From assembly GCF_900128885.1 (NCBI RefSeq), contig NZ_FQTU01000001.1:248001-312000 (forward strand): 64,000 nt of DNA, in the 5' to 3' direction. This stretch comes from Alkalibacter saccharofermentans DSM 14828. GTDB lineage: Bacteria; Bacillota; Clostridia; Eubacteriales; Alkalibacteraceae. The first letter of the stretch is position 1. Each line of letters starts with the position of its first letter. Below, one piece after another: positions 7,792 to 15,925 of this stretch. Below the pieces are notes generated by a model. It was not told the origin of the DNA. It saw only the letters and a list, made by a program, of their open reading frames with translations, and searched no databases. Both the position numbers and the translations under genes were made by a program.

Positions 7792-8784
7792 TTATGCCCT
7801 CTTTTTTTCAAAGTTCCAGGCATCTCTGACCATATCTTCGACCCCAAGTTCAGCTGTCCATCCCAATTCCTCTTCTGCTTTTTTAACATCTGCGTAGCAT
7901 TCGGCAATATCCCCTTGGCGCCTTTTTGTTATTGAATACGGTATCTTTATACCATTGATTTTTTCAAAGGCTTTTATAAGCTCCAAAACAGAGGTTCCTC
8001 GACCTGTTCCCAAATTATACACAGAAGTACCTTTTTGTGACTTTTCGATAGCAGCTACATGCCCCTTAGCCAAATCAATAACGTGTATGTAATCTCTTAC
8101 GCCTGTTCCATCAACAGTATCATAATCATCTCCGAATACTTTTAGCTCTTGAAGCTTACCTTTTGCTACTTGAGTTATAAACGGCATCAAATTATTCGGA
8201 ATTCCGTTTGGGTTCTCTCCAATCAAGCCGCTCTTATGAGCTCCCACCGGATTAAAATATCTTAACAATATCACTGATAATTTTGGATATGCATTAGACA
8301 CGTCCCTAAGTATTTTTTCGCTGATAGCCTTGGTCTCACCATACGGGTTAGTTGTTGGCAAAAGTTCCATCGTCTCTTCAAAGGGCACCTTGTTCTCACC
8401 ATATACAGTGGCAGAGGATGAAAATACGATTTTATTCACTCCATGCAATGTACACATCTTGCTTAACAATATGGTGCTTATCAGATTGTTATAATAGTAT
8501 TCGATAGGCTTTTCAACAGACTCTCCCACCGCTTTGAATCCTGCGAAATGAATAACACCATCAATATCGTTCTGGGAAAATATCTTTTCCAATTCATTTT
8601 CATCAGTAACATCGCTTTCATAAAACTTAACCTTAATGCCTGTAATCTTTTCTATATAATACAGTATTTCGATTTTACTGTTAGAAAGATTATCAGCAAT
8701 TATCACATCATGCCCGGATTCTATAAGAGAGATGCATGTGTGGGATCCTATGTACCCGGCACCGCCGGTAACCAGTATATTCAT
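7792..8784 (-). CDS. galE: UDP-glucose 4-epimerase
   Basis: Interconverts UDP-glucose and UDP-galactose with bound NAD+ (330 aa, the usual length). The N-terminal Rossmann motif is VTGGAGYIGSH (residues 5-15). The short-chain dehydrogenase catalytic residues are Ser124 in FSSSATVYG and Tyr148/Lys152 in NPYGETK. It is the last gene of a long minus-strand run, 39 bp after zapA. No other galactose-utilisation gene is near, so a role in envelope sugar-nucleotide supply is as likely as galactose catabolism. Confidence 0.94.
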   Translation of the reverse strand: MNILVTGGAGYIGSHTCISLIESGHDVIIADNLSNSKIEILYYIEKITGIKVKFYESDVTDENELEKIFSQNDIDGVIHFAGFKAVGESVEKPIEYYYNNLISTILLSKMCTLHGVNKIVFSSSATVYGENKVPFEETMELLPTTNPYGETKAISEKILRDVSNAYPKLSVILLRYFNPVGAHKSGLIGENPNGIPNNLMPFITQVAKGKLQELKVFGDDYDTVDGTGVRDYIHVIDLAKGHVAAIEKSQKGTSVYNLGTGRGTSVLELIKAFEKINGIKIPYSITKRRQGDIAECYADVKKAEEELGWTAELGVEDMVRDAWNFEKKRA

Positions 8785-8823
8785 ATCTACGCCTCCATGC
8801 AGTTATTATTGCCAGTCGCTTAA

Positions 8824-9345
8824 TTAGTCATCGTAAGTGCCCTTTTTATTGGCCTTTACCAGCTCTATTTGGCTTTCAAACAGCTGGTTTTGCAGATCCA
8901 AAATAGTCTTCCTGCTTTCCTCGATGTCATACTTGTATTGCTTTATCTTCTTGTTGTACTGTTCAAGGCTATCTCTTGAAGTTTCAACTTCTTCCTTTAA
9001 TCTGTCATTTTCCAGAGAGAGCTCCTGATAAATCTCGTTGTTTCTACTGGCATACTCTTTGTATATACGAATCTGCTCCTTCAGCTCCTTGATATTCTCC
9101 AGGTTTCCTATCTGTTCATTGAGCTCGTCGTTTAGCATCTTTTGGTTTTTTAGGCCTTCCGACAGGTTTAGAGCACAGAGCAACAAAGCCATGTTCTTAT
9201 TCATCAGAGGATTTGACTTTTTTACATCCAAAAGCATATCATTTACTGTCTCGCAGATTTCATCCATATGCTCTTGGGATATATCCCCAACCAATGTATA
9301 TTCCGCACCTTGTATTTTAGCTATGACTTTGTTTTTATTATCCAT
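8824..9345 (-). CDS. zapA: Cell division protein ZapA
   Basis: A FtsZ-associated protein that helps bundle Z-ring filaments (173 aa). The N-terminal ZapA domain (about 1-75) shows IQGAEYTLVGDISQEHMDEICETVN and the helix MNKNMALLLCALNLSEGL. It is followed by a long, highly charged coiled coil from about residue 75 to 165. The coiled coil is longer than in the compact approximately 100-residue ZapA of many bacteria. A GGAGGAAGG site precedes the ATG. Its place between galE and envelope genes is not the common zapA context (pheT, polX, mutS2). Confidence 0.82.
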   Translation of the reverse strand: MDNKNKVIAKIQGAEYTLVGDISQEHMDEICETVNDMLLDVKKSNPLMNKNMALLLCALNLSEGLKNQKMLNDELNEQIGNLENIKELKEQIRIYKEYASRNNEIYQELSLENDRLKEEVETSRDSLEQYNKKIKQYKYDIEESRKTILDLQNQLFESQIELVKANKKGTYDD

Positions 9346-9380
9346 GACAAAAACCCTTCCTCCAGTTCATTTTTTGTTGC

Positions 9381-9653
9381 TTAGGCTTTTTTACTTTCTA
9401 AATCTTCAATTTTTTCTTTCAAATCATCTATTTTATTACAATGTTCAATTAGCCTTTCGTCAACAGCTATTTCACCTTCCTTGTAAAGAATGTAAAGCTT
9501 ATTGCCCAGCTCTTTATAAATTCTTCCAAGCTTTAGCTCCGCCTTTTCTATTTCTATTCTAATTTTTCCGGACTCAATCAATTCCTCGGACTTTTCACCT
9601 ACTTTTTTTGCCGCTTCATTGGCTTTCCTGTTAAAATCATCAATAAATCCCAT
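9381..9653 (-). CDS. Small charged coiled-coil protein
   Basis: A 90-residue, almost entirely helical, Lys/Glu-rich protein with no signal peptide or cysteine ribbon. It resembles the N-terminal helical part of small 'zinc-ribbon' proteins of Firmicutes (MGFxD...KANEAAKKVGEKSEELIESG), but the ribbon cysteines are absent; the only Cys is in EHCNKIDDL. It lies 27 bp after the DUF2207 gene and has an AGGAGG site. Function unknown. Confidence 0.6.
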   Translation of the reverse strand: MGFIDDFNRKANEAAKKVGEKSEELIESGKIRIEIEKAELKLGRIYKELGNKLYILYKEGEIAVDERLIEHCNKIDDLKEKIEDLESKKA

Positions 9654-9680
9654 AACAAACCCTCCTAGTTTAAACTTTAA

Positions 9681-11633
9681 TCAGAAGCCGCGTCCGCCGC
9701 TTCCGCCTCCGCCGCCTCCGCCTCCGCCGACACTAAATCCACCGCCACCGCCGGAACCGGAGGAATGCTGTGTCATTGCAGATTGGACTGCGTTTCTGGT
9801 AACTGTGTCAAGAGACGTGTTAAGTGCGCTAAAGGCGTAAAATCCTGCGTAACCGTATCCTCCTCTTAAATAAGTCAAATTCGGATCGCTAAAGTCTGAA
9901 TCTTTCAATACTACCTTCATTGTCTCTATAACCTTATCTGCAACTCCCAATGACACGGCGTAAACCAGATAATGCTCCCATAATATGATCGACGGAACTA
10001 CTGCGTCATCAATTTTACTAAAATCAGTTAAGAAATCCTTGAATGCCTTCCATTTTACAAAGTCTTCATTGCCTCTTTTGCTCCTTCTTTTAATCCTAAT
10101 AGAAAATATAACGATTAAGATTCCTAAAGGAACATTTATCAATGTCAATAAGACTCCCCATACAGCACCTGCAACACCTAGGATAATTCCACTGATTCCT
10201 AAAAGAACGCCCATGATGGCTCCATAAACTGCTTTATCATCAAAGAAATCATAACCCTGAGCTTTTCCTTCAATTATGGTCTTCCATATATCATAGTCAT
10301 CATAAAATGCCAAAGCGTTTTTTTTGTTCTTGGAATACTCTTCGATATCGTCGAAAGTAACAGATTTACCGTTTCCAATTTTACCGATCAACCAATCCTT
10401 AAGGTGTGATTCCTCTCTGGTAAGTTCTCTGCGTAAATTATCAGAATTATCTGTTATGGTATAAACATCTTCCATTTTGCTTCCAAAAAGCAATCTTTTT
10501 TTCTCTACCTTTTCATAAGTCAAAGTGAAAGCCTTATTTCTAATCATATTAAGAATAGTCGCAGTCAAATCCCTGGGAGATATTTTTTTGAAGTTGTAAT
10601 TATAGCTCATGACGGCAGGCCCGTAATCTGCAGGAAGCTCCCTATAGTATTTACCATAAAAATCAGCCTTGAATTCTTTATCATATTTAAAATATATAAA
10701 GATTGTCCCTGCTGCCATAAAGATAAACCAAACTATGCCTAAAACGCTCAACGCTGTTTTTATTGCTCTGGCCCTGTCACGCTGGGCATTTGCTTCATCG
10801 GCTCGCGCCTGCTCGACTCTCAGTATTTCATCCAGTGCATCTATATTTGTTTCTTTAACAACACCTGATAAAACTTCAGTTGAAAAAACAAATCTTGCAT
10901 CTACCGCTTCACTAGGATGCACTCTGTCTATTTGAAGCTTTGCCTGGTTGTTGCCAACCAGCTCACTGACGCCTGTCAAAGGACCGTGAGCAAATATCCT
11001 TAATTCATCACTTCCGGTAGGCAAGTACAAATCTATCTCTAGGTTGTTAATTGTGTCTTCCCAGCCTATGCCGATAAAATTCCAGTAAACCTCACCAACA
11101 TCATTGTGCAATACGGCGACATTTGAGAGGGTGTACTCAATTACCAGTGTCTTTATACTACCGTATGTGGGAGAAAATATTTTAAGCTCGGCTCTTTGGT
11201 CGTCTACACTAAACTCGTATACACGCTCATCACCAGGAATTCCACTGCCTGTGCCTATTTGTGAATACTCCTCTAAATTGCTTGGAGTCAAAGGACTTCC
11301 CGGATCAATCAGCCTTGACACCCTGATATCAGATATCTCATGGGCATTATACAGACCCGAGCTTCCCGCCAAGTCACCCAGGCTTCCCGTTATCGGCTTT
11401 TCTCCTCCTGAGGAGTATTCCAAATTCCAAAATTGACCGTTGAACCTTCCATCGTATGTAATCGCCTCTGTTACCTTCATCGATCCATCCTGTTGGATAT
11501 AAGCATCGATCTTATATCCGGTGATGTCAAAATCCACATTTGATGCGGCTGCTTTTGCCGGAGATGTCATTACGAATGCCAGCAATAATAAGACCGCAAA
11601 AAACTTTAATTTACTGCAATTAAAAAGTAACAT
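9681..11633 (-). CDS. DUF2207 membrane protein with glycine-rich tail
   Basis: A predicted secreted/membrane protein (650 aa). A signal peptide (LKFFAVLLLLAFVMTSPAKAAA) is followed by an extracytoplasmic beta-rich DUF2207 domain to about residue 285, one membrane segment (ALSVLGIVWFIFMAAGTIFIYF), a cytoplasmic region, a further hydrophobic pair near 460-515, and a tail of glycines broken by Ser, Phe and Val (GGGGFSVGGGGGGGGGSGG). The ATG at 11633 is chosen over an upstream TTG at 11666; it lies after AAGGG and overlaps the end of lemA by 14 bp. LemA-DUF2207 pairs are common in Firmicutes; the role is unknown, probably in the envelope. Confidence 0.82.
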   Translation of the reverse strand: MLLFNCSKLKFFAVLLLLAFVMTSPAKAAASNVDFDITGYKIDAYIQQDGSMKVTEAITYDGRFNGQFWNLEYSSGGEKPITGSLGDLAGSSGLYNAHEISDIRVSRLIDPGSPLTPSNLEEYSQIGTGSGIPGDERVYEFSVDDQRAELKIFSPTYGSIKTLVIEYTLSNVAVLHNDVGEVYWNFIGIGWEDTINNLEIDLYLPTGSDELRIFAHGPLTGVSELVGNNQAKLQIDRVHPSEAVDARFVFSTEVLSGVVKETNIDALDEILRVEQARADEANAQRDRARAIKTALSVLGIVWFIFMAAGTIFIYFKYDKEFKADFYGKYYRELPADYGPAVMSYNYNFKKISPRDLTATILNMIRNKAFTLTYEKVEKKRLLFGSKMEDVYTITDNSDNLRRELTREESHLKDWLIGKIGNGKSVTFDDIEEYSKNKKNALAFYDDYDIWKTIIEGKAQGYDFFDDKAVYGAIMGVLLGISGIILGVAGAVWGVLLTLINVPLGILIVIFSIRIKRRSKRGNEDFVKWKAFKDFLTDFSKIDDAVVPSIILWEHYLVYAVSLGVADKVIETMKVVLKDSDFSDPNLTYLRGGYGYAGFYAFSALNTSLDTVTRNAVQSAMTQHSSGSGGGGGFSVGGGGGGGGGSGGRGF

Positions 11634-12168
11634 TGGGGTTTTCCCTTGAACTTTCTTCGATTTCAAAAAATTTCTCAGATTTAAAGTTAAACATGTTGGC
11701 TACTATGTTGCTTGGGAACATCTGAACCTTGTTGTTGAACATCAATACAGTATCGTTGTAAAACTGTCTTGCAAAACTTATCTTGTCCTCTGTTTTGGAA
11801 AGCTCATCCTGCAGGCTCAAGAAGTTTTGATTTGCCTTAAGATCAGGATAACTCTCAGCCAACGCAAACAACCTGGACAAGGCAGATGTAAGCTGATTGT
11901 TGCTTTCCATCTCTTCGGTAGGAGTTGTAGCTTGAGTGAATTTATTCCTTGCACTGATTACAGCATCCAATGTTTCCTTTTCGTGGGAAGCATATCCTTT
12001 AACCGTGTTCACGAGATTTGGTATGAGGTCAAACCTTCTCTTTAATTGCACATCTATTTGTGCCCATGAATCCTTAACCCTATTTCTCAGGGATATTAAT
12101 GAGTTGTATATTCCCGCTACAGCCAGCGCCAAAACAATGATTAATCCTACAATAACATACCATTGCAT
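11620..12168 (-). CDS. lemA: LemA family protein
   Basis: A membrane-anchored protein (182 aa) with one N-terminal helix (VIVGLIIVLALAVAGIYNSLI) and the helical LemA core: RNRVKDSWAQIDVQLKRRFD, then LIPNLVNTVKGYASHEKETL, and a late FPSNIVANMFNF. The N terminus is predicted outside, with the helical bundle inside. Its 3' end overlaps the DUF2207 gene, indicating coupled expression. The biochemical role of LemA is unsettled. Confidence 0.9.
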   Translation of the reverse strand: MQWYVIVGLIIVLALAVAGIYNSLISLRNRVKDSWAQIDVQLKRRFDLIPNLVNTVKGYASHEKETLDAVISARNKFTQATTPTEEMESNNQLTSALSRLFALAESYPDLKANQNFLSLQDELSKTEDKISFARQFYNDTVLMFNNKVQMFPSNIVANMFNFKSEKFFEIEESSRENPNVTF

Positions 12169-12183
12169 TTTTCTTCTCTCCTT

Positions 12184-12804
12184 TTAATCGAAATATGGTT
12201 CCATGCTTTCATTTTCGTAAAACTTCTGCATCATCTCAAGCTGTTCCCTCGTTATTCTTGGACTGGACAGCTCCGGCAAGTCGTCCAGACCGAAATATCC
12301 AACATCTAGAGTTTCCATCCCCGGTTCTTCAATTCCACCGGTTTTTTTGCACAGCATAAAAATAGTGTACAAATAATAAATCGATTTTGGATGTCCATGC
12401 TTGCTTTTATCCAACACACCCAGAAGTTTTACAGCCTCTACGTCTATTCCAGCTTCTTCCTTGGTCTCCTTGACTGCTATTTGGGAAGGGGTATACCCAA
12501 CATCGCAAAAGCCTCCTGGCAACGTCCACAGCCCATCCACTTTTTCTTTAACCATCAAAAATTTTCCTGCATCGTTGAATACTACGCTTCTAAGGTCGAC
12601 TTTTGGCGTGACATACAGGGTTTCGCTGTGCAAGGCTAAGCTTATCTTTTGTGGATCTTCAGTGCTTAATCTTGATATTATGCTAACAGTCGCATCCATG
12701 ATTTGATTATATCTGTCAATTTCGTATTCATTATTGACATAATGCAGCCCTGTTTTCGCATAGGCTTGAATTTGCATGGCCAGTTCAAATATGTCGTTCT
12801 TCAT
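12184..12804 (-). CDS. Nudix hydrolase with N-terminal helical domain
   Basis: Likely hydrolyses a nucleoside diphosphate linked to another group (206 aa). Residues 1-60 form the helical domain that precedes a subset of Nudix enzymes (YjhB-like). The Nudix box is GGFCDVGYTPSQIAVKETKE followed by EAGI. The catalytic REUXEE part is intact as KETKEE, but the first glutamate of the classical GX5E box is Tyr here (DVGY). I believe that change occurs in this subfamily, though I cannot check it. It lies 15 bp before lemA and 12 bp after an unknown gene. Substrate unknown; ADP-ribose or a damaged nucleotide are possibilities. Confidence 0.85.
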   Translation of the reverse strand: MKNDIFELAMQIQAYAKTGLHYVNNEYEIDRYNQIMDATVSIISRLSTEDPQKISLALHSETLYVTPKVDLRSVVFNDAGKFLMVKEKVDGLWTLPGGFCDVGYTPSQIAVKETKEEAGIDVEAVKLLGVLDKSKHGHPKSIYYLYTIFMLCKKTGGIEEPGMETLDVGYFGLDDLPELSSPRITREQLEMMQKFYENESMEPYFD

Positions 12805-12816
12805 TTTACGCTCCTT

Positions 12817-13185
12817 TTACTTGTTTAAAATGTTTGAGAATCTAAAATAATAATCGTCTATAATATTGTGTATCAAGGCTATTATGTATGAAGAATTGTA
12901 AATCTTTCTCTTCTGCATTTTATATCTTATACCGGGAACTCCAGAAGTATATTGCTTATACAAAGGAAAAGCCAATGAAAATTCCTTTATGTTTATCTTT
13001 CTGGGAGTTGGTATGCTGCAGGAGTTTTCATGGAACTTTGCGTTGCTTATCTCCACCTCGTCTCCTTTTACCTTGGCATTAAACCAATAGTTGCTTTCAT
13101 AATTTATTGAAAACAGCTTGTAATCCTGATCGTTATTTTCAATGTGCTCCAGTATTTTCATCCATTCTTCCGTATAAAGCTTCAC
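12817..13185 (-). CDS. Hypothetical protein
   Basis: A 122-residue soluble protein that I do not recognise. It is rich in Lys, Tyr, Asn and Ile, with a beta-like first half (YKLFSINYESNYWFNAKVKGDEVEISNAKF) and a helical, aromatic C terminus (IIALIHNIIDDYYFRFSNIL). It has no signal peptide or membrane segment. It lies 13 bp after the membrane-anchored gene and 12 bp before the Nudix gene, so it is cotranscribed with both. A GGGGGGC stretch lies before the ATG. Confidence 0.5.
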   Translation of the reverse strand: MKLYTEEWMKILEHIENNDQDYKLFSINYESNYWFNAKVKGDEVEISNAKFHENSCSIPTPRKINIKEFSLAFPLYKQYTSGVPGIRYKMQKRKIYNSSYIIALIHNIIDDYYFRFSNILNK

Positions 13186-13198
13186 GTGATGCCCCCCT

Positions 13199-14008
13199 TT
13201 ATTTCTCGATAATCGTTTTTGATAAAAAATTAGAATCAGTTCGATACACAGTATGAATGTCTGTAGATATTACAAAAATTAGAACGTACAGTTCTTTTTC
13301 GTTAAAATACCTCCCATACATCCTTCCGTATGATTCGACGGCTGGAAAATCCTTGCCCAAATAATTCTTCGGGCTGCCATATTGCAGGTACGCTCTTTTA
13401 AACTCCCTTTTGTGATGCTCTGGACTGTTCGAGACTATCTCGGCATCGAATACGGTCCAATCATCATAACCTGCAACTTCCATACCCGGAGTTTCTTTCT
13501 TCACTATAAATTCGGCTACCGGATTCTGGGCTCCCAAGCTTTTTAACACCAATACTTCGAGATCATATGCAGGTATCATTTTTATCCTCTCTATATCCCA
13601 TTCACCCTTTTGATCGTGAAGAATCATTGGGGTATCCTTCCCCTTTATTATATAACATCCATAAAAAGAATTGAAATACTTACTTTGAGAATCATACAAC
13701 AACGAGCTTCCATTTTCAAATGCCCCAAAGTTGTATCTAATGCTCATCTCTGCATCTGTTTTGAGAATTTTAGAGATATCTGAATCGTTGTATGTAATGA
13801 CAAATGGATACCAGTCCTTCTCCCGGGTAGAGAGCCCTCCGGGAATTATTACATCTATGTTTTCTTTGACAAATAGAGACTCTCGGTTCTGTTGAAAACT
13901 GTAAACGCCCATAACAAATAAACTTCTGATAAATGCGAACTGAAAAAACAAGGTCGCAGCGGCAACTGCAATGGAAACGATAGCGATAATCCTTTTAAGC
14001 TTTTTCAT
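13199..14008 (-). CDS. Membrane-anchored hypothetical protein
   Basis: A 269-residue protein with a short basic N terminus (MKKLKR) and one hydrophobic segment (about 8-36), so probably anchored with the bulk outside. The remainder is mixed alpha/beta with several Tyr-rich strands and no motif I know. Its first 14 bp overlap the end of the dprA-like gene, which indicates translational coupling. Function unknown. Confidence 0.55.
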   Translation of the reverse strand: MKKLKRIIAIVSIAVAAATLFFQFAFIRSLFVMGVYSFQQNRESLFVKENIDVIIPGGLSTREKDWYPFVITYNDSDISKILKTDAEMSIRYNFGAFENGSSLLYDSQSKYFNSFYGCYIIKGKDTPMILHDQKGEWDIERIKMIPAYDLEVLVLKSLGAQNPVAEFIVKKETPGMEVAGYDDWTVFDAEIVSNSPEHHKREFKRAYLQYGSPKNYLGKDFPAVESYGRMYGRYFNEKELYVLIFVISTDIHTVYRTDSNFLSKTIIEK

Positions 14009-14879
14009 TTATAAACACCTTAAAATCATCCTCACCGTCAACCGGTATGATTTTGTGTTTGCAACTGCCAAGGAGCATCAAATTACCCTTTCTCTGGGAT
14101 GTTTTCATTAGCCCATACATGGCAACTCCCACCGGTTTTGATTGTTGCAATGTGAAATTTACTGTATGCATGGTGCCCCCCGTTACGCCTGATTCTACGA
14201 CAAAGACCTTTTCACTCAAACAAGCTTGAAGCTTGTCTCTAGAAATAAATTTATAATTTTCAACGCCTTCATCCGGATGATATTCGCTTAGCAGGAGCCC
14301 TCCCTTATCGAGTATGGCCTCAGCAAGTCCTGTGTTCTCCTTCGGATATATCCTATTTATCCCGCCGGGAAGTACCGCTACCGTCATCCCATTAGTTTCA
14401 ACAGCACCTACGTGCGCACAAGTATCACAACCAGCAGCAAGGCCGCTTACTACTCCGATGCCCTCACCAGCAGATACCCTGCCGTAGTCACAGGCTATCT
14501 TTCTCCCCTGCTGGGTGGGATTTCTAGTTCCTATAATTCCCACAAGCCTGTCTTTCAGAATATCTCGATTCCCTTTTAAATACAAAACTGAAGGGGATAC
14601 TTCGACCATTGAGAACTTATCAGGATAGTCATCATCAACAAAGCTGCAAATCTCTACGTCATCTTTCAGACATGAATCGATAATATCGTCTTTCTTTCTT
14701 AATGCCTTAGTGACAGCCTCAGGATCAATATTAAAATTTCTGACCATCTGGACAAATTTAATTAAATCCTTAAAAGTCGCACTATCAAAATCACTAAAAA
14801 AATCATAGGCATGCCGTATCGTCGCGCTTCCTATTCTATCAATTTGACTCAATGTTAATATCTTTTCAGTTGCATCCAT
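13995..14879 (-). CDS. Divergent DprA/Smf-family protein
   Basis: A Rossmann-fold DNA-processing protein (294 aa). Canonical DprA loads RecA on single-stranded DNA during uptake. Visible motifs are LVGIIGTRNPTQQGRKIACD (canonical GSRxxSxYG), VVSGLAAGCDTCAHVGAVE, VAVLPGGINRIYPKEN and VFVVESGVTGGTMHTVNFT. The usual FPRRNRIIAGLS segment is changed to ISRDKLQACLS, and there is no C-terminal winged helix. ATG at 14879 is chosen because GGAGG lies six bases before it; the ATG at 14885 abuts the ribosome site. It is not beside topA. It may be a second dprA paralogue with a different job. Confidence 0.75.
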   Translation of the reverse strand: MDATEKILTLSQIDRIGSATIRHAYDFFSDFDSATFKDLIKFVQMVRNFNIDPEAVTKALRKKDDIIDSCLKDDVEICSFVDDDYPDKFSMVEVSPSVLYLKGNRDILKDRLVGIIGTRNPTQQGRKIACDYGRVSAGEGIGVVSGLAAGCDTCAHVGAVETNGMTVAVLPGGINRIYPKENTGLAEAILDKGGLLLSEYHPDEGVENYKFISRDKLQACLSEKVFVVESGVTGGTMHTVNFTLQQSKPVGVAMYGLMKTSQRKGNLMLLGSCKHKIIPVDGEDDFKVFINEKA

Positions 14880-14926
14880 TTCCATCCTCCATTTTCAGCA
14901 GGATTATGTCTCTCGTATCATTATAC

Positions 14927-14948
14927 CAAAAAAGAACCTTTTAGGTTC
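14927..14948 (-). terminator. Terminator after the nitroreductase-like gene
   Basis: Minus-strand GAACCT and AGGTTC form a short stem followed by TTTTTTGG. It lies between the nitroreductase-like gene and the dprA-like gene and so sets the upstream boundary of the dprA run. Confidence 0.7.
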
Positions 14949-14965
14949 CCTTTTGTGGATATAGT

Positions 14966-15841
14966 TTATTCCTTGCTAAAATACCCAGCTACATAATAAT
15001 CTTCAGGTATGCCATAGTTCTTGGCGCTCTCGTTTGCTACGGTCCACTTACCGTTATAGCTGTAGTTATTCATTATTAGATCAGTATACAACATCGCAAT
15101 CCCTGCATCCAGCATGTCGTGCTCGTGGTTTATGCTCTCTTGTGTTTTTATGGTCAGATAAATTTTTTTATCCTTGATAAAATACCTCCATGGCTGTCTG
15201 TTTAGAGTGGATGGTGCTAGCCTCACATAAAAGAACACATTGTCCAAGCCCAAGTTCTTAAGCTCATCGGCAGTTGGATTGTATCCCCATTTATCAAGAT
15301 ATACTATTTCTTCTGGTTTTAACCTGGCGGAAGTATTGTCATCCACTACTTTCAGATTTGCCTGGGAATAATTATCTCCTGTGTGAAGAGGATTTATGAC
15401 CTTTTTATCTCTTTTTTTGTAACCCACTGCTATCAGTGCTGAAGCTTCCCTTGGATCCTCTATGTCTAGCGCCTGTTTAACCAATGTGCCATCTTCCGGA
15501 ATATTAAGCCAGCAAGTGTCTATTGATTTTGACTCAAGATCCAGCATTATATTTTCAGCATAATAGCCCGTCTGTATCTGATGGTTTTTCACGTCGTTAC
15601 TTAAAAACAATATGTAGTGGGGTGCTTCTATCATCAAGCCGTTATAGCCTGCTATTCCGTTTAGAAGCTTCGAGATTTTTTTACCATCTTCAAGTATTAC
15701 AGCTTTCATATTTGTGCTGCAAACCAATTCGTATTTAGGCTTGCAGAAATCAATAGATCCCTGTAAGGTTTCAACAGGCACTTTTTTGTCTTTAAAGTCC
15801 CTTACCGATTTTCTCTCTAGCATGACTTTGCGGATATCCAT
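14966..15841 (-). CDS. Nitroreductase-family protein
   Basis: A predicted FMN-dependent oxidoreductase of the nitroreductase superfamily (291 aa). The N terminus IRKVMLERKSVRDFKDKKVP is the family's FMN-binding opening. The first half contains GYYAENIMLDLESKSIDTCWL and the second half repeats the theme with RLAPSTLNRQPWRYFI and MLDAGIAMLYTDLIM. Clostridial relatives often carry this longer form. ATG at 15841 is used because GAGGGTGG precedes it at a normal distance; the in-frame GTG at 15850 lies inside that site. The natural substrate is unknown. Confidence 0.8.
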   Translation of the reverse strand: MDIRKVMLERKSVRDFKDKKVPVETLQGSIDFCKPKYELVCSTNMKAVILEDGKKISKLLNGIAGYNGLMIEAPHYILFLSNDVKNHQIQTGYYAENIMLDLESKSIDTCWLNIPEDGTLVKQALDIEDPREASALIAVGYKKRDKKVINPLHTGDNYSQANLKVVDDNTSARLKPEEIVYLDKWGYNPTADELKNLGLDNVFFYVRLAPSTLNRQPWRYFIKDKKIYLTIKTQESINHEHDMLDAGIAMLYTDLIMNNYSYNGKWTVANESAKNYGIPEDYYVAGYFSKE

Positions 15842-15925
15842 AAATACCACCCTCTCAATTGTTTGATCTTTAAATTATGTTTATAACTTTATACCCTTAT
15901 TCGCTTTCGATAAATCAATAAACCT

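Noticed and set aside
9038..9562. 174-codon open frame on the plus strand rich in Phe, Ser and Leu
   Set aside because: Antisense to the zapA coiled coil and the small coiled-coil gene; such hydrophobic frames arise opposite Glu/Lys-rich helices.
9619..9840. Proline-rich open frame on the plus strand
   Set aside because: It is the antisense image of the glycine-rich tail of the DUF2207 protein and has no ribosome site or family match.
11634..11666. TTG start giving an 11-residue longer DUF2207 protein
   Set aside because: It would place a Lys-rich segment before the signal peptide and has no ribosome site; ATG at 11633 is better placed.
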